From positions 1,488,001-1,552,000 of the forward strand of contig JACZZP010000016.1 of assembly GCA_015183035.1 (NCBI GenBank): a stretch of 64,000 nt of DNA. The letters are read 5' to 3'. The position numbers and the translations under genes were made by a program. The stretch's first letter is position 1; every line of letters starts with the position of its first letter. The notes below the pieces were generated by a model. That model was not told the origin of the DNA. It saw nothing but the letters and a program-made list of their open reading frames with translations, and made no database searches. Positions 62,301-64,000 of the stretch are shown one piece after another. The DNA is from Meloidogyne chitwoodi. Its lineage: Eukaryota; Nematoda; Chromadorea; Rhabditida; Meloidogynidae.

Positions 62301-64000
62301 TAATATTATGACATTCTTTGCCTGAAACAGAGCCTAATTCATTACAATGACAAAATTGACATCCTTCTGGTCCAAAATTGTAATATGAAGGAACACATAA
62401 ATCACATCTTTTTTTTTTAATTTTAAAATTATATCAGAATTATAAACCTAATTTATTTAAAAAATAAATAAATTTAAAATACAACCAAAAACCATAAAAC
62501 CATAAAATTATCAAATTCTTCCCAAGTATTTATGTTAATCAAAATTTAAATTATTATTATTATATTTTTATTTTTTCTAAATAAAAAATAACTCTAACCT
62601 TTTTCCATATATTCCTCTTTTACAAACACATTGTCCACTAACTTCATCACATAAATTTCCAAAAGAACCAGTAATATTACATTTACATTCTGGACATCCA
62701 TTAGATATATCTCCATGTCCAGGTAAACAACGATCACATTTATCACTTGAATACCCTTCTTTACATTGACAATGACCTGTTTTATTTGAACATTGTGGTG
62801 ATATAGAGCCAATTAAATGACAACGACAGGGAAGACAATTATGTGATAAAGCTGATCCCCAATGATAGGGAAGACATTCTTCACATTTTTGACCAGTTGT
62901 ATATCCTAAATATTTTAATTAAAATATTAATATTAAATTTAAAAAATTATTTTAAATTTAATTGTTAGAAAAACTTAATTTTTTTTCCTTTTCCTCTTCA
63001 AGTAAGCTGGGAGGAACAGAAGAAATTATAGAAAAGGATTTTTACCGGACAAAAATTATAATACCGTATTGCGGAGGAAGAGAAAGAAGCTAAAAGGATA
63101 AAAAAAGGAAATAACGCGTCATTTCCTTTTTATTTAATATTTTATAAAAATTGTTTAAAAAATACAAAATTAATTAAAATATTAATTTTGTTTAAAGAAA
63201 CATTACTAATACAACGAAGACATTCTCCTGTTGTTCTATCACAATTTCCAATTGCAGCATTATCAATATTACCATTACATTCACAAGGACGACAACCCTT
63301 TTGAGGGTCTTTAGCAAATGGATCTCCAAAATAGCCATCGGAACAACTTTAAAAAATATTATTATTTTTTAATTTTTAAATTAAAAGTCACATTTCACAT
63401 TTATTTCCATCATAACCAGTTTCACAAGCAGTGCAGACATATTCATCTTGACCTATTGCAGCTGCTCCTTCAAGTACTAATTGACTTAAAGAACATTCTT
63501 TAGATCTTGGATTTTCAATTGTTGGACAACCACAAGGACGACATTGCCCTAAAATTCCTCCAAGAGAAGGATTTCCATAAAAACCGGGGAGACAGAGTTC
63601 ACAGCGAGATCCTGTTGTGTTATGCTGTTAAAGAAATTTAAATAATAAATTTTAATTTTTTTTAAATTTTACTTGGCAATTAAAACATTTTCCACTATAA
63701 GAGTCACATTGTTGTGAATGACCTTGACATTCACATTTTTTACAAAAACCATCAAAAAGTTGATTATTAACCCTTCTATAACCATTTTGACAACGTTCAC
63801 AACTATTTCCTTCAAAATATTCAGGGCATGAACAAACCTTTAAATTAATAATTTTGAAATTTTTAAATATAAAATAATTAAAATATTATATAAAATTCTA
63901 AAAAATACTTAACAAAAACTAACTTCAACAGGCAAAACATGTTTTCTTTTACTTTCAATAAAAGAAATAGGAATAATGCTTGAATTAAATAATGATTTAT
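50357..64000 (-). CDS. Laminin alpha chain, C-terminal portion (5' end outside window)
   Basis: Minus-strand gene of many short exons, stop at 50359-50357 and no start in the window. Read N to C from the right edge: the end of an L4 domain ([15 protein letters not shown]) followed by [15 protein letters not shown]; a run of LE (laminin EGF-like) repeats with eight-Cys spacing to about 61.2 kb, the last one interrupted; an L4/laminin IV domain ([20 protein letters not shown], 61.2-60.25 kb); further LE repeats to 59.1 kb; a coiled coil of domains II/I (59.0-55.95 kb, charged heptad-like helices); then five LG domains (55.95-50.36 kb) with signatures [43 protein letters not shown] and [13 protein letters not shown]. 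An Asn/Gln-rich linker separates LG3 from LG4 (about 52.9-52.7 kb). Laminin alpha trimerises with beta and gamma chains in basement membranes, and the LG domains bind integrin and dystroglycan. Whether this is the EPI-1 or LAM-3 type is not decided. Intronic insertions lie at 55.2-55.4 and 60.96-61.08 kb. Confidence 0.94.
55245..55360 (-). other. tRNA-like relic in a laminin intron
   Basis: On the minus strand a GGTGTAGTGGTTG (A-box-like, near 55340) is followed by GGGTTCGATACC (B-box-like, near 55298-55309) at tRNA-like spacing. The T stem pairs only partly and the acceptor ends do not pair, so it is not a working tRNA. It resembles the head of a tRNA-derived SINE or a pseudo-tRNA. The surrounding ~170 bp is less AT-rich than the rest of the intron. 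Confidence 0.3.
60963..61075. mobile_element. Small hAT-like MITE in a laminin intron
   Basis: 113 bp with ends AAGTGATG / CATCACTG (one mismatch) and flanks CCCTCTAC (60955-60962) / CCTTCTAC (61076-61083), a 7/8 target duplication. The interior has GGAAC/GTTCC palindromic words (AAGAACTGGAACT, GTTCCGGAACTGG). It lies in an intron within the L4-coding part of laminin. Confidence 0.6.

Overview
The window looks like nuclear DNA of a nematode, most plausibly a plant-parasitic, root-knot type (Meloidogyne-like) species. The sequence is very AT-rich, and genes are broken into many short exons by small GT-AG introns. It carries nematode-expanded families (MATH/BTB, serpentine receptors, CYP3-like P450s, secreted cysteine-rich proteins) beside conserved animal genes (Mediator MED12, laminin alpha, a GDE1-type phosphodiesterase, an RMD-family TPR protein). 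The species is an inference; nothing in the sequence fixes it. No rRNA genes, CRISPR arrays, bacterial operons or intact transposase genes are visible.

Layout. 0.6-2.3 kb: MATH-BTB gene (minus). 2.7-4.1 kb: damaged copy of the TFIIH p44 gene (GTF2H2/SSL1), followed upstream by F-box-like and unidentified coding remnants to 6.5 kb. 7.4-8.7 kb: second MATH-like gene (plus). 9.2-10.2 kb: small secreted cysteine-rich protein (minus). 10.2-13 kb: almost featureless AT-rich DNA with one tRNA-like relic. 13.0-17.7 kb: cytochrome P450, serpentine receptor, and a relic of the last exon of another P450. 19.9-22.5 kb: secreted Glu/Lys-rich protein. 23.4-33.2 kb: MED12 (minus), directly downstream of a GDE1-like glycerophosphodiester phosphodiesterase (33.4-35.1 kb, minus) in an operon-like arrangement. 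35.2-37.3 kb: island of foldback and inverted-repeat elements, some nested. 37.9-41.9 kb: second P450 and, convergent to it, a second serpentine receptor. 42.9-44.7 kb: single-pass membrane protein of unknown function. 47.0-49.6 kb: a 937-bp foldback element abutting the stop codon of an RMD-like gene that carries two more elements in one intron. 50.4-64.0 kb: C-terminal half or more of a laminin alpha chain (five LG domains, coiled coil, EGF-like LE repeats, an L4 domain), running off the right edge.

The most interesting structure is genomic. (1) The P450-receptor unit is duplicated in inverted orientation; the relic P450 exon beside the first receptor marks the breakpoint. The two intact P450 genes also share a 581-bp tract, intron included, with no difference found, which suggests gene conversion. 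(2) At least seven non-autonomous inverted-repeat elements have perfect 8-bp target-site duplications, and five otherwise different ones share a core around CACTCCCAATAGGTCCA. (3) One element contains a near-perfect 180-bp hairpin, and another sits exactly at a stop codon. These are the best candidates for something not yet described.
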